Positions 33,310 to 42,334 of a stretch of DNA of 64,000 nucleotides are shown in pieces (within the stretch, counting starts at the first letter, position 1; each line of letters starts with the position of its first letter). Below the pieces are notes generated by a model. The model saw only the letters and a list, made by a program, of their open reading frames with translations, did not search any database and was not told the DNA's origin. The translations under genes were made by a program, and so were the position numbers. The stretch is taken from positions 79,607 to 143,606 of the forward strand of contig NZ_JAFCGY010000014.1 in assembly GCF_016836705.1 (NCBI RefSeq), in the 5' to 3' direction. The stretch comes from Mesorhizobium caraganae (GTDB lineage Bacteria > Pseudomonadota > Alphaproteobacteria > Rhizobiales > Rhizobiaceae).

Positions 33310-33906
33310 ATGGGGGATAGAGCCTCTTTCACGAGGCGGGATGAGAACCTTGACGACGCCCCGCAGCGCGACAGTGGCGGCGATACCGCCGATCTGGTCG
33401 AAATCGCCGGCGCCATCAAATGGTTCGACGTGGCCAAGGGCTACGGCTTCATCCTTCCCGATGACGGTTCTTCGGGCGACATCCTCCTCCATGTGACCTG
33501 TCTGCGAAAGGACGGTTTCCAGACGGCATTGGAGGGCGCGCGTGTCGTGTGCCTCGTCAAGCACGGCGACCGCGGCTTGCAGGCGTTCCGGGTGCTGTCC
33601 ATGGACACCACCACCGCGATCCATCCGGCCGAGATGCAGGAACAGCGCACCCATGTGTCGGTGACGCCGGAAAGCGGTCTCGAACGGGCGCTGGTGAAGT
33701 GGTTCAACCGCACCAAGGGCTTCGGCTTCCTGACCAGGGGCGAGGGCACCGAGGATATCTTCGTCCATATGGAGACGCTGCGCCGCTACGGCATCACCGA
33801 ACTCAGGCCCGGGCAGGTTGTTCTGGTGCGTTTCGGACGCGGTGACAAAGGCCTTATGGCTGCCGAGATTCACCCCGATATGGGCACCTTGCCGGTCGCG
33901 CATTAG
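33310..33906 (+). CDS. Two-domain cold-shock protein
   Basis: 198 residues with two cold-shock (OB-fold) domains. Domain 1 (about 32-95) has AIKWFDVAKGYGFILPDDG; domain 2 (about 125-190) has LVKWFNRTKGFGFLTRGEG with the RNP1-like GFGFLT and RNP2-like DIFVHME. Both bind single-stranded nucleic acid in homologues and act as RNA chaperones. Such tandem CSD proteins are common in Rhizobiales. A long AT-richer upstream region may hold a temperature-responsive leader. Confidence 0.92.
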   Translation: MGDRASFTRRDENLDDAPQRDSGGDTADLVEIAGAIKWFDVAKGYGFILPDDGSSGDILLHVTCLRKDGFQTALEGARVVCLVKHGDRGLQAFRVLSMDTTTAIHPAEMQEQRTHVSVTPESGLERALVKWFNRTKGFGFLTRGEGTEDIFVHMETLRRYGITELRPGQVVLVRFGRGDKGLMAAEIHPDMGTLPVAH

Positions 33907-34029
33907 GACGCGAGCCACCCCGACGAATTCGGGACGGCTCTCTTTCCTTGTTTTCTTGGTTTCACCACGATCTTATCCGAATACCTGGGACCACTTTTCG
34001 GGATCATGGTTTCCGGTCGAGGATTTCAG

Positions 34030-34605
34030 ATGGCGCACAGGAACTGGCTGACAGCAGGCGCGCTCTGCGTCATCGTTGCCGTGGCCGCCGGCGCCTACTT
34101 CTATTCGGGGCGGCCGACCGCATCCCAGCAGGCTCCCGCCGGCGACAGCCAGGCGATGATCCTTCCCGTCGATCCGACACCGCTGGTGGTGGCGACGAAA
34201 GGCGGAGACAAATCCTTCACCATCGAAGTCGCGAACACCGAAGCGGAGCGCGAGGCCGGCCTGATGTATCGCCAGCACATGGCGGACGATCATGGCATGC
34301 TGTTCGTCTTCGAGATGCAGAAGCAGGTCGGCTTCTGGATGCGCAACACGCCGATGTCGCTGGACCTGATCTTTGTCGGCCAGGACGGCAAGATCCGGGC
34401 GGTCAAGCATGGCGAGCCGTTCTCCGATGCGGTCATTTCGCCAGGTGTTCCGGTGCGCTTCGTACTCGAGCTCAAGGCCGGCACCGCCGCCAAAAACGGC
34501 ATCGAATATGGCGATCTGCTGCGCCATCCGGCCGTTGGCACGGTGCCCGGGCCTGGAATGCCGCCGGCGGACAAGGGCGATTCGCCCACGCCCGGCGCCG
34601 GCTGA
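34030..34605 (+). CDS. Exported DUF192 protein
   Basis: 191 residues. The N-terminal hydrophobic stretch (WLTAGALCVIVAVAAGAYFY) is a signal anchor, and the DUF192 domain follows: EREAGLMYRQHMADDHGMLFVFE, FWMRNTPMSLDLIFV, and a C-terminal RFVLELKAGTAAKNGI. The family (COG1430) is uncharacterised; its core contains WMRNTP. The GAGG before the ATG at 34030 decides this start over the in-frame 34006. An alpha/beta hydrolase follows ten bases downstream. Confidence 0.88.
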   Translation: MAHRNWLTAGALCVIVAVAAGAYFYSGRPTASQQAPAGDSQAMILPVDPTPLVVATKGGDKSFTIEVANTEAEREAGLMYRQHMADDHGMLFVFEMQKQVGFWMRNTPMSLDLIFVGQDGKIRAVKHGEPFSDAVISPGVPVRFVLELKAGTAAKNGIEYGDLLRHPAVGTVPGPGMPPADKGDSPTPGAG

Positions 34606-34614
34606 GCGGCGTCG

Positions 34615-35382
34615 ATGCAGTTCTTTTCGCATGACGGGTTCGATCTCGCCTTCCTCGACCGCCAGCCGGCGTCGGGTAAGGGCGATCCGGTGCTGATGAT
34701 CCACGGCTTTGCCTCCAGCCATTATGTCAACTGGGTATCGCCGGGCTGGTTCAAGACGCTGAACGACGCCGGCTACCGCGCCATCGCCTTCGACAATCGC
34801 GGCCATGGCTCGTCGTCGAAGAGCTATGACGAGGCCGACTACACGCCGGCCAAAATGGCCTCGGATGCGGCAGCGCTGCTCGACCATCTCGGCATCGTCC
34901 GTGCGCATGTCATGGGCTATTCGATGGGCGCGCGCATCTCGGCGTTCCTGGCGCTGTCCCATCCGGACAAGGTGGCGACGCTGGTCTTCGGCGGCCTAGG
35001 CATCGGCATGGTCGACGGCGTCGGCGACTGGGACCCGATCGCTGAAGCGCTGCTGGCAGATGATCCGGCCGCCACCAGCCATCCGCGCGGCCGCTCGTTT
35101 CGCGCCTTCGCCGACCAGACACGCAGCGACCGCCTGGCGCTGGCGGCCTGCATCGCAAAGTCGCGTGAACTGCTCAGCGAAGATGACATGACGCGCATCG
35201 CCCAACCGACGCTGATTGCGGTGGGGACGACAGACGATATTGGCGGTTCGCCCGATGAACTTGCCGCACTGATGCCCAATGCCAGGGCGTTTCACATCGA
35301 GGGCCGCGACCATATGCTGGCCGTCGGCGACAAGACCTTCAAGCAACGCGTGTTGGAGTTTTATGCCGAAAATCCGCTCTGA
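34615..35382 (+). CDS. Alpha/beta hydrolase
   Basis: 255 residues, cytoplasmic (no signal). The catalytic set is visible: oxyanion IHGFAS, DNRGHGSS strand, nucleophile elbow GYSMGA, an acid near VGTTDDI, and the C-terminal His in EGRDHMLAVG. The lid region LFVRSDRLALAA-like segment is short. The substrate is unknown. It follows the DUF192 gene closely and is probably cotranscribed. Confidence 0.9.
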   Translation: MQFFSHDGFDLAFLDRQPASGKGDPVLMIHGFASSHYVNWVSPGWFKTLNDAGYRAIAFDNRGHGSSSKSYDEADYTPAKMASDAAALLDHLGIVRAHVMGYSMGARISAFLALSHPDKVATLVFGGLGIGMVDGVGDWDPIAEALLADDPAATSHPRGRSFRAFADQTRSDRLALAACIAKSRELLSEDDMTRIAQPTLIAVGTTDDIGGSPDELAALMPNARAFHIEGRDHMLAVGDKTFKQRVLEFYAENPL

Positions 35383-35403
35383 GGCGGACCGCAAGGGGGC
35401 AAT

Positions 35404-35775
35404 GTGGTGCAATCGGGAAGGGGCACGGCCGCCGTTCCAGGCGAGATCGTGCAGACAAAGCTCGGCAAACGTTCCGTTATACTGGCGCTGGCTGCCTTTG
35501 CTGCCGGAGCGGCTGCGATCGCCATCATGGTGGCGATGCCGAGCGACGCATCGCAGCTTACGCAGGGCGTTGCGACGGGCTTCTTCATGCTGGTGTTTCT
35601 GCTGGCAGCCCCGGTGGCGCATGTCGCCGGCGTGGTCTTCGGCGTGATGGCGTTGGCGCACTCCAACGACAGTCGCGGGCTTGGGCTGCTGGGGATTGTC
35701 CTGAACGGGCTGTCGGTGGCGGGTGGGCTGGCGCTGCTGGCGGCAATGGCATCGACGATCGGCGCTTTTACGTGA
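35404..35775 (+). CDS. Small integral membrane protein
   Basis: 123 residues with about three hydrophobic helices (LALAAFAAGAAAIAIMV, FFMLVFLLAAPVAHVAGVVFG, LGLLGIVLNGLSVAGGLALLA). It resembles small membrane proteins of unknown function in Rhizobiales. The GTG at 35404 is preceded by AAGGGGG. It lies 21 bases after the hydrolase gene, so it is likely in the same transcription unit. Confidence 0.75.
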   Translation: MVQSGRGTAAVPGEIVQTKLGKRSVILALAAFAAGAAAIAIMVAMPSDASQLTQGVATGFFMLVFLLAAPVAHVAGVVFGVMALAHSNDSRGLGLLGIVLNGLSVAGGLALLAAMASTIGAFT

Positions 35776-36324
35776 TTGCGCGCGAGCTGCCGCCTTGCTG
35801 CTTTTCGCGGTACTGGTGCCGCTTTGGTTGATCTTCTCGTCACCTACATGGAAATGCGCCAGGCCGATCCGGCGCCTGCCCGCGTCAAGCCGGCGGCCGG
35901 CGCCTCGGTTGCGCTGGAGAGGCTGGACTGCGCCAGTTACATCAGCCTCTACCGCGCCGTCGGCGAGCCTGTGCAGTGGGACCAGCGGCTGCGCATGGCG
36001 GCTGACGACCTCGAGCGCCTGCTGGCGCTACCGTCAACACATATCCATGTGCTGCGCGTTGGAGGCGAGGCAGCCGGGCTGTGCGAATTCAACGGCGTCG
36101 GCGAGCCTGACGTCGAGCTGGTCCATTTCGGACTGGTTCCCGCTTTCCAGGGCCGCAGGCTCGGGCCGTTCCTGCTCGACCGGGCGCTTCGCGCCGTCTG
36201 GTCGCATGCGCCGCAAAGGGTCTGGCTTCATACGGACACCTATGACCATCCGGCCGCGCAATCGGTCTATGGGCGGGCGGGTTTCAAGGCTTACGCGCAA
36301 CGCGTGGAGACATTTCCCGACTAA
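35776..36324 (+). CDS. GNAT family N-acetyltransferase
   Basis: Up to 182 residues. A GNAT core is recognisable: LCEFNGVGEPDVELVHFGLVP as strand 4, acetyl-CoA loop QGRRLGPFLLD, then VWLHTDTYDHPAAQSVYGRAGF. The start is uncertain: TTG at 35776 directly follows the previous stop, TTG at 35824 and ATG at 35848 (MEMRQADP) are alternatives, and none has a good ribosome-binding site. The acetyl acceptor is unknown. Confidence 0.8.
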   Translation: MRASCRLAAFRGTGAALVDLLVTYMEMRQADPAPARVKPAAGASVALERLDCASYISLYRAVGEPVQWDQRLRMAADDLERLLALPSTHIHVLRVGGEAAGLCEFNGVGEPDVELVHFGLVPAFQGRRLGPFLLDRALRAVWSHAPQRVWLHTDTYDHPAAQSVYGRAGFKAYAQRVETFPD

Positions 36325-36338
36325 TGCTGCGACCGCGA

Positions 36339-36947
36339 TCAGCCGGTCAGAGCTTCGATCGAGCGCGCGATGTTTTGCCTCGCCTGCGGTTCGAACCGCT
36401 GCCGGAATTCATCGGTGTGGAAGATGTTTTCGCGGGCGAGAAAACTCTTCAGGACAGCGCTGCGGCCGGCGCGCCACATCGGCTCCTCGACCCAGGCATA
36501 TTCCCGTCGGACCGCGCGCTCATAAGCGTCGAACGCATCCGGCTCGGCGCCCAGGATCGACAGATCCATGTCGAGGAAGAGGCTGGCGTCGCGTATTGCC
36601 GCTGCATCGTCGAAGGACGGCAGCTGGTGCGTTGACGTGGCGAGGATCATCGCAGCGATGCGGCTCAACCGTTCCGCATCGGTGCGTCCAGCCAGGTCTT
36701 TCTCGGCAAGGGCCGCACTTTGCGCCTCATTGTCCTTGGCCTTGCTGTCATAGATGGCGTCGTGGAACCAGATTGCCGCTTCGACGGCTTCGGGGTCGTG
36801 CAGCAATGCGCGATAGTCCTCGGCCAGCGCCAGCATCGCCTCGATATGTCCAAGGTTATGGTAGTGGCGGTCTTCGGCCCGATAGAGCTCGGAGAGTTGC
36901 CGCTTCAGCGGTTCGTCGATCAAGGGCCGGTCTTTCAAGTTTGTCAT
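36339..36947 (-). CDS. HD-domain phosphohydrolase
   Basis: 202 residues with the HD superfamily motif set: His in EDRHYHNLGHIEAML, HD in AIWFHDAIYD, and a later helical region ending RQNIARSIEAL. It belongs to the COG4339-type predicted metal-dependent HD phosphohydrolases; substrates are unknown for most. It points against its neighbours and stands alone. Confidence 0.87.
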   Translation of the reverse strand: MTNLKDRPLIDEPLKRQLSELYRAEDRHYHNLGHIEAMLALAEDYRALLHDPEAVEAAIWFHDAIYDSKAKDNEAQSAALAEKDLAGRTDAERLSRIAAMILATSTHQLPSFDDAAAIRDASLFLDMDLSILGAEPDAFDAYERAVRREYAWVEEPMWRAGRSAVLKSFLARENIFHTDEFRQRFEPQARQNIARSIEALTG

Positions 36948-37057
36948 CCGCCCAGTTAACCGATCTCAGCCCCTCGGAGTCAAAACCAATCATTTCAAAC
37001 CTTGCACTGGCAGGGGCTCTGGGGAATGTTGCCATTCCATTCAACCAGGAGGCTGCC

Positions 37058-37684
37058 ATGACGAATACCTTGCCGGGGACGATCGACATGAAGCTGGAGG
37101 CCGTCATCATTGCAGTTGCGGATGCCGAGCGGTCCAAGCGGTTTTATGGTGGTCTCGGTTGGCGGCTCGACGCCGACTTCGTCGTCGGCGATGCGTTCCG
37201 GGTGGTGCAGTTCACGCCACCGGGTTCGCCATGCTCGATCCATTTCGGCAAGGGTCTGACGACAGCCGCGCCAGGCTCGGCCAAGGGACTTTATCTCGTC
37301 GTATCCGATATCGTGGCGGCGCATGCCGAACTCGTGGCGCGCGGCGTCGAGGCGAGCGAGGTGTTCCACCGCACCGGCCCCGGGCAGCCGCCGATCAGCG
37401 GCAGGCATCCGGAAGGGCGCAGCTATTCCACCTATGCCACGTTCAGCGATCCGGACGGCAACAGCTTCATCCTGCAGGAAATCACCCAGCGTTTGCCCGG
37501 CCGCGTGGACGCCAGCGACACGATATTCACCTCGTCGGGCGAACTTGCCGCGGCACTGCGACGCGCGGCGGCGGCACATGGCGAGCACGAGAAGCGGACC
37601 GGCGGGAAGCACGATGTGAACTGGCCCGACTGGTATGCCGAATATATGGTGGCGGAACAGGCCGGAAAACCGCTGCCGACCTGA
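37058..37684 (+). CDS. VOC family protein (glyoxalase/bleomycin resistance-like)
   Basis: 208 residues. The first 145 form a VOC module: AVIIAVADAERSKRFYGGLGWRLDADF, RVVQFTPPGS, GLYLVVSDIVAAHAELVARG, and YATFSDPDGNSFILQEIT containing the terminal Glu metal ligand. The C-terminal 60 residues (GELAAALRRAAAAHGEHE) are an uncommon extension with NWPDWYAEYMV near the end. AGGAGG before the ATG at 37058 decides the start. The reaction is unknown. Confidence 0.88.
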   Translation: MTNTLPGTIDMKLEAVIIAVADAERSKRFYGGLGWRLDADFVVGDAFRVVQFTPPGSPCSIHFGKGLTTAAPGSAKGLYLVVSDIVAAHAELVARGVEASEVFHRTGPGQPPISGRHPEGRSYSTYATFSDPDGNSFILQEITQRLPGRVDASDTIFTSSGELAAALRRAAAAHGEHEKRTGGKHDVNWPDWYAEYMVAEQAGKPLPT

Positions 37685-37907
37685 AAGGCGCTTTTGACTC
37701 GCCCAGCCAGATCGCTGAACCTTCCTGACGGACAGATGCGGAGGCCAGTTTTTCCGTTCCCGGCGATCAAGGGTTCGTTTTCCATTGCGGCTTGAATCTG
37801 CGTGAACCAAATCCATTTGATCAGTGACTAAGGAAAATTGAGTTCAATCCTGCTATGATCTGGCTTATATGTCCCGCCAGATAACAGCCGGCAGGCCGGA
37901 GACGTCG

Positions 37908-38756
37908 ATGAACAGCATTACGATTGCCCGCCCCACAATGGTGCAGCCGGTCGATCCGATCTGGCGCTCGATCCGCGACGAAGCGATGGAAGCGGTCAAC
38001 CGCGACCCGCTTCTGGCGGCGTTCCTCTATTCGACCATCCTCAACCAGGAAAGTCTGGAAGAAGCGGTCATCCACCGGCTGGCCGAGCGGCTTGCCCACC
38101 AGGACATCGGTTCCGACCTCATCCGCCAGACCTTCAAGTCGATGCTGGCCGACGACAAGGAATGGTCGTCGATCGTGCGTGTCGACATCCAGGCCTATTA
38201 CGACCGCGATCCGGCCTGCGACCGCTTCATCATGCCGGTGCTCTATTTCAAGGGTTTCCACGCCATCCAGACGCACAGGCTGGCGCATTGGCTGTGGAAT
38301 CAGGGCCGCAAGGATTTTGCGCTCTATCTGCAGAGCCGCTCCTCCTCGGTGTTCCAGACCGACATCAACCCGGCCGCCCGCATCGGCAAGGGCATCTTCA
38401 TCGACCACGCCACCGGCCTCGTCGTCGGCGAGACGGCTGTGATCGAGGACGATGTGTCGATCCTGCACGGCGTGACGCTGGGCGGCACCGGCAAGGCTGG
38501 CGGCGACCGTCACCCGAAGATCCGTTACGGCGTGCTGATCGGCGCCGGCGCCAAGATCCTCGGCAACATCGAGGTCGGCCATTGCTCGAAGATCGCGGCA
38601 GGCTCGGTGGTGCTGTCGCCGGTGCCGCACAACAAGACGGTTGCCGGCGTGCCGGCCCGCGTCGTCGGCGAGACCGGCTGCGACCAGCCTTCGCGCCAGA
38701 TGGACCAGCTTTTGCCGTCGCAGTCGATGGACCAGGTCGTCAGCTTCGACATCTGA
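37908..38756 (+). CDS. cysE: Serine O-acetyltransferase
   Basis: Makes O-acetylserine from serine and acetyl-CoA, the first step of cysteine synthesis. The 282-residue protein has the N-terminal helical CysE domain (IWRSIRDEAMEAVNRDPLLAAFL), then left-handed hexapeptide repeats with IDHATGLVVGETA, HGVTLGGTGK, and GAKILGNIEVG. GGAG six bases before the ATG at 37908 decides that start; 37869 is also in frame. Confidence 0.95.
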   Translation: MNSITIARPTMVQPVDPIWRSIRDEAMEAVNRDPLLAAFLYSTILNQESLEEAVIHRLAERLAHQDIGSDLIRQTFKSMLADDKEWSSIVRVDIQAYYDRDPACDRFIMPVLYFKGFHAIQTHRLAHWLWNQGRKDFALYLQSRSSSVFQTDINPAARIGKGIFIDHATGLVVGETAVIEDDVSILHGVTLGGTGKAGGDRHPKIRYGVLIGAGAKILGNIEVGHCSKIAAGSVVLSPVPHNKTVAGVPARVVGETGCDQPSRQMDQLLPSQSMDQVVSFDI

Positions 38757-38909
38757 TTTGCACGATCCGGTGTGCCGGGCTGAAGTCCGGCTGCCGGCGC
38801 TGTTGCCCCTTAACTTCGCGTTCTATCCAGCCGGCTTGCCTTTACATCGCCATTGTCGACGTGCCAGAAGCGCGTTCCAACGAGCAAGCCCGACGATCGG
38901 AGAAGACTT

Positions 38910-39113
38910 TTGAAGCCGGACGAAATCAGAAAGCTGGACGCCTATTTCAAGCGCGTCTTCCAGAATCCCAAACTCGAAGTGAAGGCGCGGCCGCGCAAGG
39001 AAGATTCGGCCGAGGTCTATGTCGGCGACGAGTTCCTCGGCATCGTCTTCAAGGACGAGGACGACGGCGATTACAATTTCTCGATGGCGATCCTCGACAT
39101 CGATCTGGCCTGA
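38910..39113 (+). CDS. DUF3126 family protein, TTG start
   Basis: 67 residues, matching the small alphaproteobacterial DUF3126 family (KPDEIRKLDAYFKRVF, then VYVGDEFLGIVFKDEDDGDYNFSMAILDIDL). The family usually begins just before this conserved part, and a TTG at 38910 with GGAG seven bases upstream is the best start, although the frame is open farther up. Follows cysE by about 150 bases. Function unknown. Confidence 0.85.
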   Translation: MKPDEIRKLDAYFKRVFQNPKLEVKARPRKEDSAEVYVGDEFLGIVFKDEDDGDYNFSMAILDIDLA

Positions 39114-39161
39114 GCCCAGAAGGCTACAGACTTCGGCGATTGGCGGCAGCAAGCCGCACCA

Positions 39162-39368
39162 TCGTCATCCCAGGGCGAAGCAGCCGCGCAGCGGCGTTGC
39201 GGAGACCCTGGGATCCATGCCGGGGCATCGGCCCAGGACGCGGCGGTCCATAACTGCCTCTGCACTCCTCATCAGTAAATTCTGCAAGCGCTGCGTCGCC
39301 TGAAGGGCACGGAATGGATGCTCGGGGCTGCGCGATCGTTTCGCGTCCGCTCCGCCCGTGGATGACGA
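39162..39368. repeat. MITE-like intergenic element with imperfect terminal inverted repeats
   Basis: Begins TCGTCATCC and ends GGATGACGA, its reverse complement; about 20 further bases inward are similar on both arms. Inside, CCCAGGG/CCCTGGG pair. It contains no ORF of note and fits the short mosaic repeats common between rhizobial genes. Copy number elsewhere cannot be judged from this window. Confidence 0.5.
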
Positions 39369-39375
39369 AGGGTCG

Positions 39376-40113
39376 CTATCTCGCGGCCTTGAGGACGCGC
39401 GTGGCCTCGGCGACGATTGCCGCGTCAAGCGTCGGCCAGTTGCCCAGAAGTTCCCGGGGAAAGCGGTAGGTCAGGCTGAGGCTGTCGCCGACCTGAATGT
39501 CGCGCTCGCAGGGCGCCAGCGATTCCTCGGCACTTGGTCCGCTCAGGCAGCGGGCGACGAACGGATCCTTGCCGGCGCGGCCGGCAGCCGCAAGCACCTC
39601 GTTGAGATAACCTGATTTTTCGCTGAAGCCGTAAATCATCGTGCCGCCGGGGCCGGGCGTTCCGGGCTGGCTGATCAGCGCGCTGTAGATCGGTGCGAAA
39701 CGGCCGCTCATGTCGCGCGACATCATCTGCGGTTCGAACGATAGGAAGATGATGTTTTTGGCCGTTCCCGTGTGGTTGAAGTCGTCGCGGGCGGCTTCGC
39801 TGTAACCTTCCATCTGGGGATAGCGCAGATAGAGGTCGAGGCGCGAAGCGATGCCGTCGCGGCGCGCCTGCAGAAAGCGGATGGCGTTGGCCGGCACGGC
39901 AATGACATTGTTGCCGATCACCACCCGGTGGACCGTGGTGTCGTCGGTATAGCCGGCCATGGCGATCGAGCGGCCGAACCATTTGCCGCCAAGGCTGATC
40001 GCCAGCGATAGCAGTGCCAGTGCCGCAAAGGCATAAAACACCCGCTTCATCAGCACGGAATCGACGACGTTGAATTCTTCGGCGGTCGCTGCCTGCTTCA
40101 TCGCAATCCCCAT
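39376..40113 (-). CDS. Hypothetical membrane-anchored protein
   Basis: 245 residues. After a polar N-terminus there is one transmembrane helix (about 20-40, VFYAFAALALLSLAISLGG); the rest, with VHRVVIGNNVIAVPANAIRF, YLRYPQMEGYS, and two Cys (RCLSGP, PCERD), is expected in the periplasm. GGAG lies eight bases before the ATG at 40113. No named family was recognised, though it looks like a conserved rhizobial protein. Confidence 0.75.
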   Translation of the reverse strand: MGIAMKQAATAEEFNVVDSVLMKRVFYAFAALALLSLAISLGGKWFGRSIAMAGYTDDTTVHRVVIGNNVIAVPANAIRFLQARRDGIASRLDLYLRYPQMEGYSEAARDDFNHTGTAKNIIFLSFEPQMMSRDMSGRFAPIYSALISQPGTPGPGGTMIYGFSEKSGYLNEVLAAAGRAGKDPFVARCLSGPSAEESLAPCERDIQVGDSLSLTYRFPRELLGNWPTLDAAIVAEATRVLKAAR

Positions 40114-40216
40114 AATCGCCGCTCCTGTCCTTGGACGGCACACATGCCGCGGCATGGCTCTTGCTGCGCGGCTGTCGGATGCGACTGTGCGATTTCATGG
40201 TAAACGGAGGGTAAAG

Positions 40217-40585
40217 ATGAGCCTGCTGCTGCCCGTTCTCTTCGCTTTTGCCGTCGGGCTCACCGCCTGCGGGCTTGCCGGATCCGTGATGGAATTGGCG
40301 GCGGGCCGCCGGCTTGCCTTTGCCGAGCCCTATGTGTCGCCGGCGCATATCCTTCGCTCGCTGGCAGCGACCGCTTGCGCCGGGCCGTTGATGCTGGCCA
40401 ACGATGCGCTGGATGCGCGGCGCCAAGGCCGCATTTCGACGCTGATGCTGATGTCCTGCGGCTGCACCGTGATGGCCTGGGCGCTGGCGCTGGGCATCGT
40501 TCTGATCGCCATTGCCTCGTGGGGCGTCGGCTCACCTGGAGCAGTTCAGCTTCTGGTGGAGTCGCTGGCCCGGTATTTGTCTTGA
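40217..40585 (+). CDS. Hypothetical integral membrane protein
   Basis: 122 residues with three predicted helices (LLPVLFAFAVGLTACGLAG, an interior one, and TVMAWALALGIVLIAIASWGVG). GGAGG seven bases before the ATG at 40217 sets the start. A small inner-membrane protein of the type common in Rhizobiales; function unknown. A hairpin follows the stop codon. Confidence 0.72.
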   Translation: MSLLLPVLFAFAVGLTACGLAGSVMELAAGRRLAFAEPYVSPAHILRSLAATACAGPLMLANDALDARRQGRISTLMLMSCGCTVMAWALALGIVLIAIASWGVGSPGAVQLLVESLARYLS

Positions 40586-40587
40586 AC

Positions 40588-40610
40588 GGAAAACCGGCAC
40601 GCGGTTTTCC
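40588..40610 (+). terminator. Hairpin downstream of the membrane-protein gene
   Basis: GGAAAACCG-GCACG-CGGTTTTCC is a perfect nine-pair stem starting three bases after the stop codon, followed by TTGGATTGTTTTA. The tail also resembles the right end of the nested palindrome at 12105-12225, so it could be a truncated copy of that repeat used as a terminator. Confidence 0.6.
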
Positions 40611-40659
40611 TTGGATTGTTTTAGGGTTCGTTGCGGCCTGAGACGAATCGGAGACTGAA

Positions 40660-41187
40660 ATGCCGACCTACGCGATCGACGGAAAGGCGCCCCGTTTCGA
40701 GGATGCCGACAGCAACTGGATTGCGCCGGACGCCACGTTGATCGGCGACATCAAGGTCGGCCGCAATGCCGGATTCTGGTTCGGCGTGGTCATCCGCGGT
40801 GATAATGAGCCGATCGTCATCGGCGCCGACAGCAATGTCCAGGAGCACACGGTGATGCACACCGACCCCGGCTTTCCCCTGACAATCGGCCAGGGCTGCA
40901 CCATCGGCCACCGCGCTTTGTTGCATGGCTGCACGATCGGCGACAACAGCCTGATCGGCATGGGTGCCATCGTGCTCAACGGCGCCAGGATCGGCAAAAA
41001 CTCGCTGGTCGGCGCCGGCGCGCTGGTCACCGAAGGCAAGGAATTCCCCGATAATTGCCTGATCGTCGGCTCGCCAGCGCGGGTGATCAGGCCGCTGGAC
41101 GAAGCCGCAATCGCCAGGCTGCGCGCCTCGGCCGCGCACTATGTCGCCAACGGCAAGCGGTTCAAGGCCGGGCTGAAAGAGACGTAA
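40660..41187 (+). CDS. Gamma-carbonic-anhydrase-like hexapeptide protein
   Basis: 175 residues of left-handed beta-helix repeats: FWFGVVIRGD, VQEHTVMHTDPGFPLTIGQGCTIG, HRALLHGCTIG, SLIGMGAIVLNGARIG, SLVGAGALVTEG. Histidines in EHTVMHT and IGHRALLHG correspond to the zinc ligands of gamma carbonic anhydrases (H/H/H). Alphaproteobacterial members are often annotated as gamma-CA family with uncertain activity. Cytoplasmic homotrimer expected. Confidence 0.9.
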   Translation: MPTYAIDGKAPRFEDADSNWIAPDATLIGDIKVGRNAGFWFGVVIRGDNEPIVIGADSNVQEHTVMHTDPGFPLTIGQGCTIGHRALLHGCTIGDNSLIGMGAIVLNGARIGKNSLVGAGALVTEGKEFPDNCLIVGSPARVIRPLDEAAIARLRASAAHYVANGKRFKAGLKET

Positions 41188-41234
41188 GGCCAGCCGGACA
41201 ATCCGTATCGCCGACAGTTCCATCGCAGTCCAAC

Positions 41235-41795
41235 TTACCGTCTGTTGGAGCCAGGCCCTGCCATTGCATCACGCAGCAATGAAGCGCCGGCCTCAAAGCC
41301 GGCATTGTCGGCTTCCTCGAGGGGCGTCGTATAGTCATCAATCCGTGTTTCGAGCGCCGGGTCGGCGCCTGCCGCCAAAAGCAGGCGGATCGCCTCGACA
41401 CTGCGGATCGCCACCGCATAGTGAAGCGGCGTCCAGTCGTTCACCCCCCGCATGTCGGGGTCGGCGCCGCCGTCGATCAGCATCTGGACGATTTCCAGTC
41501 TATCGGTTCGGTCGGTGGACAGCGCGGCAATGATTGCCGGGAACCCGCCATGATCCTGGTAATTCGGATTTGAGCCGGCATCCAGCAACGTCGAGATGAA
41601 CCCGGCCGGGCTCCAATAAATCGCATATTCCAGCGGATGCCCGAGGCCGAGCTCGAACGGCATGTGTTCATCGAACCAGCGGGGCGAGCCGCCCAATGCT
41701 ACGCCGAGCCCCTGGAAATCGCCGGCCTTAAAGGCATCGTCGATCGCCTTGAACAGGCGATGGCGCTCGCACCGATCTTCCGGGATTTCCAACAT
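41235..41795 (-). CDS. Ankyrin-repeat protein
   Basis: 186 residues. The central part has three ankyrin-like repeats of about 33 residues, e.g. SPAGFISTLLDAGSNPN, LEIVQMLIDGGADPD, and WTPLHYAVAIRSVEAIRLLLAAGADP. The N-terminus (about 1-50) is not repeat-like. Ankyrin repeats mediate protein binding; the partner is unknown. It is one of the few accessory-looking genes in this segment. Confidence 0.85.
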   Translation of the reverse strand: MLEIPEDRCERHRLFKAIDDAFKAGDFQGLGVALGGSPRWFDEHMPFELGLGHPLEYAIYWSPAGFISTLLDAGSNPNYQDHGGFPAIIAALSTDRTDRLEIVQMLIDGGADPDMRGVNDWTPLHYAVAIRSVEAIRLLLAAGADPALETRIDDYTTPLEEADNAGFEAGASLLRDAMAGPGSNRR

Positions 41796-41968
41796 CGCCG
41801 TGACCCAGGGGGTGAGACCAACGGGATATAGTGCCTCGATGTCCTGCCCGTGGAAAGGCGGTCGTCTGATGCGCCTGGCGGGTCGATGGGGAGGAGCCGA
41901 CTGTGCGCGGTCCTTACAAGAGACGGATTGACGTTTAGCCGCTGCCGTAGTTCCCTGTTGCGGGGGAT

Positions 41969-42232
41969 ATGACGTATCTGAGAAATCCTGAGTATCGTGC
42001 GTGGGTGCGCCGCCAGTTGGCTAAGAGCCAAGGCGGGAAATGTTGCTATTGCAAGCGCTCGTTCACGACGAGCGGCTCGACCCGCCTCACCATTGAACAC
42101 AAGAAGGCTCGAATGGATGGCGGCTCTGACGATCTGAGCAACCTTGCGGCCGCTTGCTTCCATTGCAATCAACATCGCGGCCTACAAAAGAACCGTGCCC
42201 GGCAAAAAAGCGCAACGACAATTTCAAACTGA
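41969..42232 (+). CDS. HNH endonuclease domain protein
   Basis: 87 residues almost entirely composed of an HNH fold: CCYCKRSF as the first zinc knuckle, LTIEHKKARMDGGSDDLSNLAAACFHCNQHRG carrying the EH, N and CxxC motifs (read in pieces). HNH domains hydrolyse DNA or RNA; a stand-alone one this small may be part of a mobile or defence function, but no partner is clear. Possibly linked with the DUF2726 gene downstream. Confidence 0.85.
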   Translation: MTYLRNPEYRAWVRRQLAKSQGGKCCYCKRSFTTSGSTRLTIEHKKARMDGGSDDLSNLAAACFHCNQHRGLQKNRARQKSATTISN

Positions 42233-42334
42233 CCCACTACCCAAAATTGACATCGCAGACCTCTTGGCCGCTTATTGTTGCAACTGGAACATGGCCGTCA
42301 ATGAATAATCCAGTAGCGGAGGTAGCTTAATTGC

